From: DASUUR01 sp036373975
Lineage (GTDB): Bacteria; Patescibacteriota; Saccharimonadia; Saccharimonadales; Saccharimonadaceae
NCBI GenBank assembly: GCA_036373975.1
Contig: DASUUR010000014.1
Coordinates: forward strand, 1-15,391
Length of the DNA stretch: 15,391 bases
Direction of reading: 5' to 3'
How positions within the stretch are numbered: the stretch's first letter is position 1; every line of letters begins with the position of its first letter. Below are positions 7,087-14,008 of the stretch, piece by piece. The translations under genes and the position numbers were made by a program. Below the pieces are notes generated by a model, which searched no databases, was not told where the DNA came from, and saw nothing but the letters and a program-made list of their open reading frames with translations.

Positions 7087-7257
7087 ATGTTTGATGCAAT
7101 TAAAGAATGGATTCAAAATACTTTTGGCGAGCAAGTGCAGCAGGGTGTAGAAGAGACTGTTCAGAACACCACCGAACAACTGCAAGATGTGCCTACCCAG
7201 GTTACCGAGCAGATTGAGCAGGTAAAAGAACATCTCCCTGGCTCTGACAACCAGTAG
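7087..7257 (+). CDS. 56-residue helical, Gln/Glu-rich small protein
   Basis: A short gene between mnmA and alaS. AAGGAGGA (7073-7080) lies 6 nt before the ATG and is one of the best ribosome sites in the window, which implies real and strong translation. The protein starts MFDAIKEWIQNTFGEQ and ends PGSDNQ; it has no cysteine and no hydrophobic membrane segment. The N-terminal 13 residues form an amphipathic helix with Phe, Ile, Trp and Phe on one side, which could touch a membrane. The remainder (residues 16-48) has heptad-like Val/Leu/Ile spacing among Gln, Glu and Thr, consistent with a short coiled coil or helical bundle. I do not recognise a family and assign no function. It may be cotranscribed with mnmA or use the TGATACACT box over the mnmA stop. 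Confidence 0.75.
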   Translation: MFDAIKEWIQNTFGEQVQQGVEETVQNTTEQLQDVPTQVTEQIEQVKEHLPGSDNQ

Positions 7258-7274
7258 AATCCCTTATATACATC

Positions 7275-7283
7275 TGTTATAAT
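7275..7283 (+). promoter_or_regulatory. Consensus extended -10 promoter of alaS
   Basis: TGTTATAAT is a perfect extended -10 element ending 9 nt before the alaS ATG at 7293. The start point would fall at about 7290, leaving a leader of 0-3 nt, and there is no Shine-Dalgarno site. Predicted leaderless mRNA. Confidence 0.65.
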
Positions 7284-7292
7284 GGGGCTACT

Positions 7293-9185
7293 ATGAACGC
7301 CCAAGATATTCGTACTGCTTATTTGAATTTTTTCAAAAATCGTGATCACGCAATAATTCCGCGTGCACTGCTTGTGCCGCAAAACGATCCCACCACTCTA
7401 TTTACCGGCTCTGGCATGCAACCCCTTATTCCGTATTTACTGGGCGAGGAACATCCTAGCGGAATTCGCCTAGTAGACAGTCAAACATGCATTCGCGCCC
7501 AAGATATCGAAGAGGTTGGCGACCGTAGCCATACAACCTTTTTTGAGATGCTTGGTAACTGGAGCTTGGGTGACTACTTTAAAGAAGAACAAATTCGTTG
7601 GTTCTTTGAATTTTTAACCAAAGAGGTTGGCTTGGATCCACATAAGATCTATGTCACCTGTTACATCGGCAGCGAAGAGCATGGCATTCCACGCGACACC
7701 GAAGCAGCCGCAATCTGGGAGAAACTCTTCAAGGAAAAGGGCGTTGATGCCAAAATCGTTGAGGTTGGTTCACAGGCCGACGGTGACGCTAAAGGTATGC
7801 AGGGTGGGCGGATTTTCTTTTACGACGATGGCGAAAACTGGTGGAGCCGCGGGGGTGGCCTAGCTAAAACACCTATTGGTGATCCCTGTGGCCCGGACAG
7901 CGAAGTGTTTTACGATTTTGGTGATCAAAATCATGATCCAAGCTACGGTGAGCCGCACCCAGCCAGTGACTCAGGGCGCTTTATGGAAATTGGCAATCAG
8001 GTATTTATGCAGTATCGGCGCACCGAGGCTGGCTTTGAGCCACTTGAAAAGAAAAACGTTGACTTTGGCGGTGGCTTGGAGCGTATCGCTGCAGCTGCGA
8101 TCAATAGCCCAGATGTTTACAAAATAAGTATTCTTTGGCCAATTGTTGAGAAACTTGAACAGCTTTCGGGCAAAAAATACGAAAGTCACACCAACGCAAT
8201 GCGCGTTATCGCCGACCATCTGCGTGGGGCTAGCTTCTTGGCTGTCGATGGTGTAAAGCCAAGCAACAAAGAACAAGGCTATGTAATGCGCCGCTTGGTG
8301 CGCCGCGCAGTACGATTCGCATTTGACCTTGGTATCGAGCAGAACTTCCTTGAAGAAATCGTGCCTGTTATTGCAGACCTCTATGCCGAAGACTATCCAG
8401 AAGTAAAGGCGGCACGTGAAGAAGTAATCGCCGTGCTCGTACGTGAAGAAAAGGCGTTTCGTCAAACGCTGCGTAAGGGCTTGAAAGAGCTTGAAAAGAT
8501 GGCTCAAGGTAATGGAAATACTCTGTATGGAGAGCAAATTTTTACCCTTTACGATACCTACGGATTTCCAGTAGAGTTGAGCATTGAAGAGGCATATAGG
8601 GCCGGGGTTACTGTGCCTGATTCTTGGCGCTATGACTTTGAACATATGATGAAGGTTCAGCGCGAACGCTCCCAAACTGCCAGCAAAGGCACCTTTAAGG
8701 GTGGACTTGGCGGGCAAACCCTGCAACACAAGAAGTATCACACCGCTACGCATCTAATGTATCAGGCGCTTCGTGATGTGCTTGGAACGCATGTTATTCA
8801 GCGTGGTTCAAATATAACCGAGGGGCGCTTGCGTTTTGATTTCTCTCACCCCGAAAAGGTCACCCCTGAGCAACTGCAGCAAGTCGAAGACATTGTAAAC
8901 GAACAGATCGCCAAAGATCTTAAAATTTCCTGGGCGGAATACCCAACTGCTGAAGCAACTGGGCCACTCGGTGCGCTAGGCCAATTTGGTGATCGCTACG
9001 GCGATACCGTAAAAGTGTACAAAATGATTGCTGACGATGCCAAAAGGCCCTTTAGCTTTGAGATCTGTGGTGGCCCACATGTTGACCATACATTACAGTT
9101 ATTCGAAGACGGTAAGCGCTTCAAGATTTTGAAAGAAGAAGCTAGTTCTGCAGGTGTGCGCCACATTAAGGCCGTATTGCAGTAG
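7293..9185 (+). CDS. alaS: Alanine--tRNA ligase, short form without C-Ala domain
   Basis: Charges tRNA-Ala and clears mischarged Ser/Gly. At 630 residues it is much shorter than the usual bacterial length of about 875. The class II catalytic core is intact: the N-terminal RTAYLNFFKNRDH segment; FTGSGMQPLIPYLLG; the SHTTFFEMLGNWS motif; and FGGGLERI (motif 3 region). The tRNA-recognition helices follow (MRVIADHLRG, YVMRRLVRRAVR). The editing domain is present, with HTATH at 483-487 and the Cys592/His596 pair in CGGPHVDH completing the zinc site. The protein stops right after the SSAGVRHIKAVL end of the editing domain, so the C-terminal oligomerisation and tRNA-elbow domain (C-Ala) is missing. 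The clean stop and following hairpin argue for a natural short form, not a frameshift. Predicted leaderless start. Confidence 0.96.
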   Translation: MNAQDIRTAYLNFFKNRDHAIIPRALLVPQNDPTTLFTGSGMQPLIPYLLGEEHPSGIRLVDSQTCIRAQDIEEVGDRSHTTFFEMLGNWSLGDYFKEEQIRWFFEFLTKEVGLDPHKIYVTCYIGSEEHGIPRDTEAAAIWEKLFKEKGVDAKIVEVGSQADGDAKGMQGGRIFFYDDGENWWSRGGGLAKTPIGDPCGPDSEVFYDFGDQNHDPSYGEPHPASDSGRFMEIGNQVFMQYRRTEAGFEPLEKKNVDFGGGLERIAAAAINSPDVYKISILWPIVEKLEQLSGKKYESHTNAMRVIADHLRGASFLAVDGVKPSNKEQGYVMRRLVRRAVRFAFDLGIEQNFLEEIVPVIADLYAEDYPEVKAAREEVIAVLVREEKAFRQTLRKGLKELEKMAQGNGNTLYGEQIFTLYDTYGFPVELSIEEAYRAGVTVPDSWRYDFEHMMKVQRERSQTASKGTFKGGLGGQTLQHKKYHTATHLMYQALRDVLGTHVIQRGSNITEGRLRFDFSHPEKVTPEQLQQVEDIVNEQIAKDLKISWAEYPTAEATGPLGALGQFGDRYGDTVKVYKMIADDAKRPFSFEICGGPHVDHTLQLFEDGKRFKILKEEASSAGVRHIKAVLQ

Positions 9186-9199
9186 TAGGCAAGTAAGAA

Positions 9200-9239
9200 A
9201 CCGGATTGTACGCACCTGGTTGGGTACGCACAATCCGGT
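9200..9239. terminator. Convergent terminator hairpin between alaS and the minus-strand gene
   Basis: Bases 9200-9209 pair perfectly with 9230-9239, and pairing continues inward with two mismatches to about 9217/9223. It lies 14 nt past the alaS stop and 16 nt past the stop of the minus-strand gene ending at 9256. On the minus strand the stem is followed by a U-rich stretch (TTTCTTACTTG), so it fits an intrinsic terminator for that gene best; on the plus strand no T-run follows. Confidence 0.65.
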
Positions 9240-9255
9240 GGTTCTCGATCCATCA

Positions 9256-9417
9256 TCACGCAAACAGTCGTCGGATAAACCTGATGAGCGCATTGATAGC
9301 GACCCCGATCCATCCTAGGACTGCCAGGACTGCCTCTGCGCTTTGCTCCGGCTCAGTGATGAGCAAAAAGAGCACAATCGCAACCGCCGACAGCACCAGA
9401 ATCTTCTTGAGATTCAT
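9256..9417 (-). CDS. 53-residue membrane peptide, actinobacterial-like
   Basis: A small membrane protein starting MNLKKILVLS, with a strong hydrophobic segment (residues 6-20), a short polar stretch TEPEQSAEAV, and a second amphipathic hydrophobic helix ending in the basic tail RFIRRLFA. The start at 9417 is fixed by AAGGAGG 5 nt upstream; the longer in-frame ORF from 9456 would run through that ribosome site. The pattern K-K-hydrophobic-TxPEQSA-A-V-hydrophobic resembles, from memory, small hypothetical membrane proteins common in Actinobacteria; I could not test this. Saccharibacteria live on actinobacterial hosts, so transfer is conceivable. It has its own promoter-like box and a terminator hairpin, and is transcribed opposite to its neighbours. 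Function unknown; candidates would be an envelope or holin-like peptide, without specific support. Confidence 0.7.
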   Translation of the reverse strand: MNLKKILVLSAVAIVLFLLITEPEQSAEAVLAVLGWIGVAINALIRFIRRLFA

Positions 9418-9446
9418 GGCCACCTCCTTCATCGAGAATTCTGAGT

Positions 9447-9455
9447 AGTATGACA
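9447..9455 (-). promoter_or_regulatory. Extended -10 box for the 53-residue membrane peptide
   Basis: Read on the minus strand, TGTCATACT (9455-9447) resembles the TGnTATACT boxes on the plus strand. A transcript would begin near 9440 with a leader of about 23 nt that includes the AAGGAGG site. It is divergent from the FtsA-like promoter at 9499-9507. Confidence 0.4.
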
Positions 9456-9498
9456 CGTTTTAGCGACTATGAATAGACGGGTATCCTCGTTGAGCTTA

Positions 9499-9507
9499 TG
9501 GTATACT
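9499..9507 (+). promoter_or_regulatory. Extended -10 promoter of the FtsA-like operon
   Basis: TGGTATACT ends 10 nt before the ATG at 9518. The start point would be near 9514-9516, so the mRNA would have a leader of only 2-4 nt. No Shine-Dalgarno site is present. This promoter probably drives the four overlapping genes to 13871. Confidence 0.6.
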
Positions 9508-9517
9508 TACTACGAAT

Positions 9518-10786
9518 ATGGTATTCGATAAATTAAAACAGTCTATTTCTCGTTCTCGAGAGCCAGGCGATCGTCACTTTGTCGCTCTTGATATTGGTAC
9601 TGAATTTGTTAAGGCTTTAATTGCGCGCCTTGATGGCGATACGATTGAAATTGTCGGTGTTGGCCGGGCCAGGCAGGATCTGAGCGATATGCACTCAGGT
9701 GCAATTGCCGATATTGGTGGTGTTGTACGCAATTGCGAAGAGGCACTGGCTGAGGCCGAAGACCAAGCCGGTGTGCAAGCCAAAAAGGTTATTATTGGTA
9801 TCGCAGGCGAGCTGGTAAAAGGCATTACAAACACTATCCGCTACAAGCGCCCGCAGCCAGACCGACCACTCGATGTTTCAGAGATGGAATTTATCATCGA
9901 GAAGGTGCAAGAACGGGCACAAGTAAAAGCTCAAAAGCAAGTTGCCTGGGAGACCGGCAACGAGGATGTCGAAGTAAAGTTGGTGAACAGCGCGATTGTT
10001 AGCATTCACATTGACGGCTACAAGGTGAGCAACCCAATTGGCTTCCAGGGGCGTGATGTTGCGATCCAGATCTATACGGCGTTTGCGCCTATGGTACACA
10101 TCGGTGCACTGGAACGTACAGCGAGCGAGCTCGACCTCGATTTGGTGGCAGTTGCCGCAGAGCCATTTGCGGTTTCGCGTTCAGTGCTCGGAACTGACGC
10201 GAGCAGTACTTTTACGGCGATTCTGGCAGATATTGGTGGAGGTACTACCGATATAGCTGTTGTAAATGACGGTGGTGTTGAGGGTACGAAGATGTTTGGT
10301 ATTGGCGGCCGTAGCTTTACACGCACAATATCAAGCGATCTTGACCTTACCTACGACGACGCCGAAAAACTCAAAATTAACATCGATAGCGACAGCATTA
10401 AGCCAGCGGTAGCTAAAAAGGTCAACGAAGCACTCGATAAGACCCTTGCGGTGTGGATTAATGGTGTCGAGCTGGCTCTGAGTGAGTTTGACTCAGTCGA
10501 TCATCTGCCGAATCGGATTTTGCTTTGCGGGGGTGGTTCGAGCCTGGCAAAGTTAGTCGCCATTCTTGAAACAACCGATTGGTACAAAGACCTTCCGTTT
10601 ACGCGACGGCCAACGGTTCACCACATTAAACCCGCAGAAGTTGTGGGTATAACCGATAAAACCGGCGACGTGACGGACCATACCTTTATTACCGCTATGG
10701 GTCTCCTGAGAGTTGGATATGATACTATAGTAGGGAACCAGGAAGACACAATAAAAGACAAATTGAACAAAATGTTACGCATATGA
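9518..10786 (+). CDS. FtsA/PilM-family actin-like ATPase (FtsA-like)
   Basis: A 422-residue cytoplasmic ATPase of the actin/Hsp70 superfamily, closest in layout to FtsA, the membrane tether of the FtsZ ring, with PilM as the alternative. Visible nucleotide-site motifs are phosphate-1 ALDIGTEFVKALI (near residue 25), phosphate-2 ADIGGGTTDIAVV (237-249) and the adenosine motif LLCGGGSSL. The region between phosphate-1 and phosphate-2 has the length and the VIIGIAGE pattern of an FtsA/PilM 1C (SHS2-like) subdomain. The last residues, TIKDKLNKMLRI, form an amphipathic basic helix like the FtsA membrane-targeting sequence, which favours FtsA over PilM. No ftsZ is adjacent. The stop overlaps the next gene by 4 nt (ATGA), and that gene encodes a bitopic membrane protein, a layout resembling PilM-PilN. 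Predicted leaderless. Confidence 0.85.
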   Translation: MVFDKLKQSISRSREPGDRHFVALDIGTEFVKALIARLDGDTIEIVGVGRARQDLSDMHSGAIADIGGVVRNCEEALAEAEDQAGVQAKKVIIGIAGELVKGITNTIRYKRPQPDRPLDVSEMEFIIEKVQERAQVKAQKQVAWETGNEDVEVKLVNSAIVSIHIDGYKVSNPIGFQGRDVAIQIYTAFAPMVHIGALERTASELDLDLVAVAAEPFAVSRSVLGTDASSTFTAILADIGGGTTDIAVVNDGGVEGTKMFGIGGRSFTRTISSDLDLTYDDAEKLKINIDSDSIKPAVAKKVNEALDKTLAVWINGVELALSEFDSVDHLPNRILLCGGGSSLAKLVAILETTDWYKDLPFTRRPTVHHIKPAEVVGITDKTGDVTDHTFITAMGLLRVGYDTIVGNQEDTIKDKLNKMLRI

Positions 10787-12390
10787 AAGATGTCATATAT
10801 ATAGATATCGAAGACGATATCACCTCTATTATCGAAAAAGTCAAAGCCGCAAAGGCTAAGATTGTCGCACTAGTGCCCCCCAAGCGTGTTGGTGTGTTGC
10901 AGAGCGCGGTTAATTTAAAACTATTGCAAAAAGCGTCGATCGGTGCCGAAAAACGCCTCGTACTTATTACGAGCGATCAGGCGCTATCATCCCTTGCGGC
11001 TGGCGTACACATTCCCGTTGCTAAGAATCTTCAGTCTAAGCCAGAAGTCGCCCCAATTGCTGCGCTTGAAGTTGATGACGAGGATGTTATAAATGGTGAA
11101 GATATTTCAATCGGAGAGCTTGACGACGCAGCAAAAGCTGGGGGTGCAGGTACGCCGGTGGCCTTTGATTCCCTGAAAAGTGCCAAATCAGACAAAGCAA
11201 TTAGCCCTGCCAAGGACAAGCTTGCTGGCAAGAACCCGTTTAGAATTCCCAATTTCGACCGTTTTCGCAAGTGGCTCTTTTTAGGAGTGGGCGGTGGTGT
11301 GCTGCTTATCGCATTTCTGATTTGGGCTATCTTTTTTGCGCCGCGTGCAACGGTTGCCATTACCGCAAAGACTACCTTAGTAAATATCGATCTACCGTTG
11401 ACGCTTGACCCTGATGCCAAGACTAATCCCGATAAAAATATTGCCAAGCCCCTTGCTCAAGAGCTCAAAAAGACCCAAACAGTTGACTTTGCTGCCACAG
11501 GTCAAAAAGACGTGGGCGATAAAGCAACTGGCAGCATGACGCTCACCAATGAGTCTAGTAGTGATCCGGTTGTCGTGTCTGGCGGGACGGCATTTACCTC
11601 TGGCGATGGCTACGTGTTTACCAGTAATAGCGACGTGACCGTTCCCGGCGCTACCATCGAAGGTGGGCAAATTGTCGGGGGCAAGGCAAATGTGGCGGTG
11701 ACAGCCGAGAAGATTGGCTCCGAATATAATCTGGCTGCCCAGTCGTATAACTCTGGCAATAGTAGTGTAACCGCCGAAGGTGGGCCAATGTCGGGTGGCT
11801 CAAAGCGTACGGTAAAAGTTGTGTCGCAAGCGGATGTAGATAAGGCAAAGCAGCAACTCAAGGATCAAAATAATGATGCCGCGAAAGATGAGCTGAAGCA
11901 AAAGCTCGGCGGCGACGTAGTGATTATTGATGAGAGCTTCACCGCAACTGTGGGCGATCCGTCAGTGTCGCCAGCGGTCGGCCATGAGGCCAGCCAGGCT
12001 AAGCTGACTGTTGAGACCGCATATACTTTGCTTGCCATCTCTAAGCCAGACATGAAAGCTATTCTTGATAATGCATTGAATAAGCAACTTGAGGGTAAAG
12101 AGGATCAGCGTATCTACGAGAACGGCGATAAATCAGTCCGCTTCAGCCGCTTTGAGCGTCAGCAGGCTGGTCTAACGGTGCGGCTCACGACGGTTGCCTA
12201 CATCGGCCCAAGCATAGATGAAAAGGAATTAACCAAACAGCTCGAAGGCAAGCGCTACGGCGAGATCCAACAACACGTCGAAGCCATTCCTGGTGTTGAA
12301 AATGTTGAAACTTCATTCTGGCCATTCTGGGTTACGTCGGCACCATCAGCAGATAAGATTTCAATCAAGTTTGTTATAAAAAATGAGTAG
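10783..12390 (+). CDS. Bitopic membrane protein with baseplate-J-like domain
   Basis: A 535-residue protein. Order: an N-terminal cytoplasmic domain (1-90, alternating strands and helices, with KIVALVPPKRVGVLQSAVNL and RLVLITSDQAL); a low-complexity linker rich in Ala, Lys, Asp (91-160); one membrane segment (about 164-186) preceded by basic RFRKW; then an external region. The external part carries a stretch like the phage baseplate J/gp47 family (GSMTLTN, then GTAFTSGDGYVFTSN, VTVPGATIEGG, VAVTAEKIGSEYNLAA; roughly 245-325), and a C-terminal half with repeated alpha/beta segments. Such proteins are annotated in Patescibacteria as baseplate J/gp47 family; that is from memory. No phage structural genes are nearby, so it is probably a resident envelope protein. 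It is coupled by a 4-nt overlap to the FtsA-like ATPase and overlaps ruvX by 8 nt. Function unknown. Confidence 0.85.
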   Translation: MKDVIYIDIEDDITSIIEKVKAAKAKIVALVPPKRVGVLQSAVNLKLLQKASIGAEKRLVLITSDQALSSLAAGVHIPVAKNLQSKPEVAPIAALEVDDEDVINGEDISIGELDDAAKAGGAGTPVAFDSLKSAKSDKAISPAKDKLAGKNPFRIPNFDRFRKWLFLGVGGGVLLIAFLIWAIFFAPRATVAITAKTTLVNIDLPLTLDPDAKTNPDKNIAKPLAQELKKTQTVDFAATGQKDVGDKATGSMTLTNESSSDPVVVSGGTAFTSGDGYVFTSNSDVTVPGATIEGGQIVGGKANVAVTAEKIGSEYNLAAQSYNSGNSSVTAEGGPMSGGSKRTVKVVSQADVDKAKQQLKDQNNDAAKDELKQKLGGDVVIIDESFTATVGDPSVSPAVGHEASQAKLTVETAYTLLAISKPDMKAILDNALNKQLEGKEDQRIYENGDKSVRFSRFERQQAGLTVRLTTVAYIGPSIDEKELTKQLEGKRYGEIQQHVEAIPGVENVETSFWPFWVTSAPSADKISIKFVIKNE

Positions 12391-12805
12391 TTCTCACACA
12401 GTTATTGCTCTAGATGTAGGCGAAAAGCGGATTGGCGTTGCCCATGCCGATACGTCAGTGCGCTTCCCGGTGCCGTATGGCGTGATTGATGTCGATGGCC
12501 TCGAGGGCGAACGTTTAAAGGAAGTGATTGCTGAGTTTGAGCCCGTTACAATTGTTCTCGGGTACCCGCGTAACCAGCAAGGAGAGCCAACCGCGCAAAC
12601 GAGTTACGTCCAGGAATTTGCTAAACGGTTAGAAATATTCTCTATCCCGATTGTATTCCAGGATGAGTCACTAACATCGGTACTCGCTGAACGATACCTC
12701 AAAGAACAAAAACAACCGTACTCAAAGGCTGATATTGACGCCCATGCGGCAGCGATAATCCTTGGTGACTATCTAGAGGGAATATACGGTAGTAATGCAG
12801 CTTAA
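12383..12805 (+). CDS. ruvX: RuvX/YqgF family (putative Holliday junction resolvase, pre-16S rRNA nuclease)
   Basis: A 140-residue RNase H-fold protein of typical length. The family trims the 5' end of pre-16S rRNA in E. coli and has been proposed to resolve Holliday junctions. The acidic metal-binding residues are in place: Asp11 in ALDVGEKRIGVA, the Glu of FQDESLTSVLAE, and the Asp of DIDAHAAAIIL near the C-terminus. The conserved VLGYPRNQQGEP loop is also present (usually GLPxxxxG). The ATG lies inside the last codons of the preceding gene (8-nt overlap) and the 3' end overlaps mltG by 11 nt. The ruvX-mltG neighbourhood is common in bacteria. Confidence 0.94.
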   Translation: MSSSHTVIALDVGEKRIGVAHADTSVRFPVPYGVIDVDGLEGERLKEVIAEFEPVTIVLGYPRNQQGEPTAQTSYVQEFAKRLEIFSIPIVFQDESLTSVLAERYLKEQKQPYSKADIDAHAAAIILGDYLEGIYGSNAA

Positions 12806-13871
12806 CTCAGAGTCTGTTCCAGAGCCAGAGCTTACTATCAAAGCTCGTCCCCGCCATACTTGGCGCTGGGTGCTTATAGGCACAATGATTCTAGCCCTAC
12901 TATTTGGGGTATTGAGTGTACTTTGGTATCGCCATTCTTTAGCCCCCCGTGATGCGGCGAGCAAGCAAACCATAAGGTTTACGGTGCAAGAAGGGGCGAC
13001 CGCAGGTGTTATTGCAAAACAGCTTGAGGATGATCGCATAATCCAGAGCTCCCTAAGCTTCCAGATCTTTACGCATTTCACCGAGACGAAGCACAAGCTG
13101 CAAGCTGGCACCTATAGCCTTACGCCGGCTATGTCGATTGAAGAGATTGTTGGCAAGATGACTAAGGGTGAGACTGATCAGTTAACGGTAACCATTCTAC
13201 CAGGCAAGACACTCAAGCAGTTAAGGGCTGACTTGCAGGTGCAGGGTTTCAAGGCGGGTGAGATTGACGCCGCATTCACTGCAAGCTACCAGCATCCGTT
13301 GCTCGCGGACAAGCCGAAGGAGGCGACACTTGAGGGGTATATTTTCCCAGATACCTATCGAATGCCTGCAGATGCGTCATTGCAGACGCTGCTTGAGCTC
13401 TCATTTAGTACTTTCCACGACCGCCTTAAAGAGAGGTCTTTGATTGAAAACTTTGCCAAACGTAAGCTTACGCTGCACCAGGCATTAACATTGGGCTCAA
13501 TCATCCAAAAAGAAGTAGCAAAGCCAGCCGATGAGAGGCAGGTAGCGCAAGTATTCTATAAACGTCTCGCCGAGAAAATGCCACTCGGGGCTGACGCAAC
13601 CTTTATTTATGGCGCAGAACTACTGGGTGTTGAACCCCGTGTGACCCTTGACTCACCGTACAATACGCGGATCATAAAGGGCTTGCCCCCCGGCCCTATC
13701 GCCTCTATGACGCTGTCGGCACTTGAAGCGGTGGCGCATCCTGCCAAGGGTGATTATTTGTACTTTGTAAGCGGTGATAATGGAACAACCTACTTCTCTC
13801 GCACCCAGGCTGAACACGAGGCCAATACTCGTAAATATTGCATCAAGAATTGCAACATCTTTAATAATTAA
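12795..13871 (+). CDS. mltG: Endolytic transglycosylase MltG
   Basis: Cuts nascent glycan strands at the outer face of the membrane and so ends peptidoglycan polymerisation. The 358-residue protein has a short cytoplasmic tail, one membrane segment (about 24-45), a LysM-like N-terminal domain (IRFTVQEGATAGVIAKQLED, about 60-110; KLQAGTYSL), then the YceG/MltG catalytic domain. Family signatures include LEGYIFPDTYRMP, GSIIQKEV with the predicted catalytic Glu240, FYKRLAEKMPLGADATFIYG, SPYNTRIIKGLPPGPI and the C-terminal YLYFVSGDNGTTYFSRTQAEHEAN. The conserved Asp-Pro of the usual QSDPTV motif is replaced by ADAT. The start lies within the ruvX end (11-nt overlap) without a clear ribosome site, suggesting translational coupling. 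Confidence 0.95.
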   Translation: MQLNSESVPEPELTIKARPRHTWRWVLIGTMILALLFGVLSVLWYRHSLAPRDAASKQTIRFTVQEGATAGVIAKQLEDDRIIQSSLSFQIFTHFTETKHKLQAGTYSLTPAMSIEEIVGKMTKGETDQLTVTILPGKTLKQLRADLQVQGFKAGEIDAAFTASYQHPLLADKPKEATLEGYIFPDTYRMPADASLQTLLELSFSTFHDRLKERSLIENFAKRKLTLHQALTLGSIIQKEVAKPADERQVAQVFYKRLAEKMPLGADATFIYGAELLGVEPRVTLDSPYNTRIIKGLPPGPIASMTLSALEAVAHPAKGDYLYFVSGDNGTTYFSRTQAEHEANTRKYCIKNCNIFNN

Positions 13872-13887
13872 CATATTAAAAAATATA

Positions 13888-13916
13888 TTGACGTGGAATG
13901 CAAGAGTTTGTATAAT
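13888..13916 (+). promoter_or_regulatory. Consensus sigma-70-type promoter (-35/-10, 17-nt spacer)
   Basis: TTGACG (13888-13893) is followed by exactly 17 nt and TATAAT (13911-13916). An AT-rich run at 13873-13887 upstream looks like an UP element. This is the only near-perfect -35/-10 pair on the plus strand that I found in the window, so strong expression is expected. The start point would be near 13923, giving a long leader before the LysM-CHAP gene. Confidence 0.8.
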
Positions 13917-13972
13917 GAAGAGGCATTAACAGTAGTAAAACTACTCATGTCTTACAGGAGGGGTTATACACT

Positions 13973-14008
13973 GTGACGGCCTACCGACAAATGTCGTACG
14001 GGTACTAA
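13973..14008 (+). CDS. Possible 11-codon leader ORF (GTG start)
   Basis: GTG at 13973 opens an 11-residue ORF (MTAYRQMSYGY) closed by TAA at 14006. AGGAGGGG (13956-13963) lies 9 nt upstream, a strong Shine-Dalgarno match with slightly long spacing. Three of the 11 codons are TAC (Tyr). The ORF overlaps both the CGAC/GTCG hairpin and the GGGTAC arm, so its translation could influence the fold of the leader. The purine-rich site could equally be only a structural element. Confidence 0.2.
   Translation: MTAYRQMSYGY

Noticed and set aside
7971..8753. Long 260-residue open frame on the minus strand
   Set aside because: It lies wholly inside alaS, has no ribosome site or recognisable domains, and its composition (rich in Leu, Phe, Cys, His) is typical of an antisense shadow.
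9418..9456. Longer start (66 residues) for the minus-strand membrane peptide
   Set aside because: The added codons would be read from the promoter box and the Shine-Dalgarno site itself.
12372..12380. TGTTATAAA before ruvX as another extended -10 promoter
   Set aside because: It ends only 2 nt before the ATG, so transcription would begin inside the coding region; ruvX is better explained by coupling to the overlapping upstream gene.
10783..12390. Baseplate-J-like protein as evidence of a prophage or contractile injection system
   Set aside because: No sheath, tube, spike, capsid, terminase or integrase gene is nearby; the protein has a membrane anchor and sits in an operon with housekeeping genes.
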